The notes below the pieces were generated by a model. That model had not been told where the DNA came from and ran no database searches. It saw nothing but the letters and a program-made list of their open reading frames with translations. This document shows positions 63,886 to 64,000 of a DNA stretch of 64,000 nucleotides, one piece after another (the stretch's first letter is position 1; each line of letters begins with the position of its first letter). The translations under genes were made by a program, and so were the position numbers. This DNA is from Pseudoips prasinana (Eukaryota; Arthropoda; Insecta; Lepidoptera; Nolidae). The stretch covers positions 9,734,001 to 9,798,000 of the forward strand of contig OX621237.1 of the NCBI GenBank assembly GCA_951640165.1, written 5' to 3'.

Positions 63886-64000
63886 AAACTTCTTTGGCGG
63901 CGGTATCGCGCCTCAAAAGTAATTTTAAAACTTGTGATGTTTCTATCTACAGCTTATTGATCATCGCATTAGTCAGGTTGTTGAGCAGCACAGTCTTAGG

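Overview
The window looks like a stretch of a lepidopteran (moth or butterfly) nuclear genome. It is AT-rich and eukaryotic, with split exons, and it is crowded with repeats of types I associate with Lepidoptera: short Helitrons ending in a GCGGGTAAAACCGC hairpin plus CTAGT, tRNA-derived SINEs, RTE-like LINE 3' ends with (ATG)n tails, TIR/MITE elements and a cecropia-type mariner. The order is inferred from repeat content and protein similarity, not from a search.

One host gene is clear: the 5' part of an unconventional class VII myosin (myosin VIIa, crinkled/ck) on the minus strand. Four exons are visible at 36589-36637, 5063-5323, 3428-3706 and 705-989. They join in phase 0 with consensus GT/AG sites and encode residues 1-281: the start MVIVTR, the SH3-like N-terminal region, the P-loop GESGAGKT and switch I NDNSSR. 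The rest of the motor and the tail lie beyond base 1. The intron after the six-residue first coding exon is 31,265 bp and holds most of the repeats. An acceptor site upstream of the start codon implies at least one more non-coding 5' exon, which I could not locate.

Layout: 1-5323, ck exons and short introns with old repeats. 5324-36588, the giant intron, with a decayed YqaJ-type nuclease pseudogene (about 7.9-8.8 kb), LINE and SINE debris, an intact full-length mariner (23883-25170), several MITEs, and a triplicated 1433-bp unit (31183-35405). 36589-36637, the start-codon exon. 36638-64000, sequence upstream of the ck start (5'UTR intron or intergenic) with no recognised host gene. It holds a degenerate satellite array (41010-44830) split by a truncated LINE with a 524-residue reverse transcriptase ORF, more Helitrons, SINEs and MITEs, and two copies of a roughly 590-bp dispersed repeat.

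No new multi-gene system is evident. The most unusual signals are structural. Several perfect inverted repeats with 2-8 nt loops look like template-switch mutations, and one can be polarised by comparing tandem copies inside the window. There is also a satellite family with a conserved CGTCACGGTTCAG box, an indel mosaic within the triplicated unit, and a MITE insertion with its unoccupied homologous site nearby.
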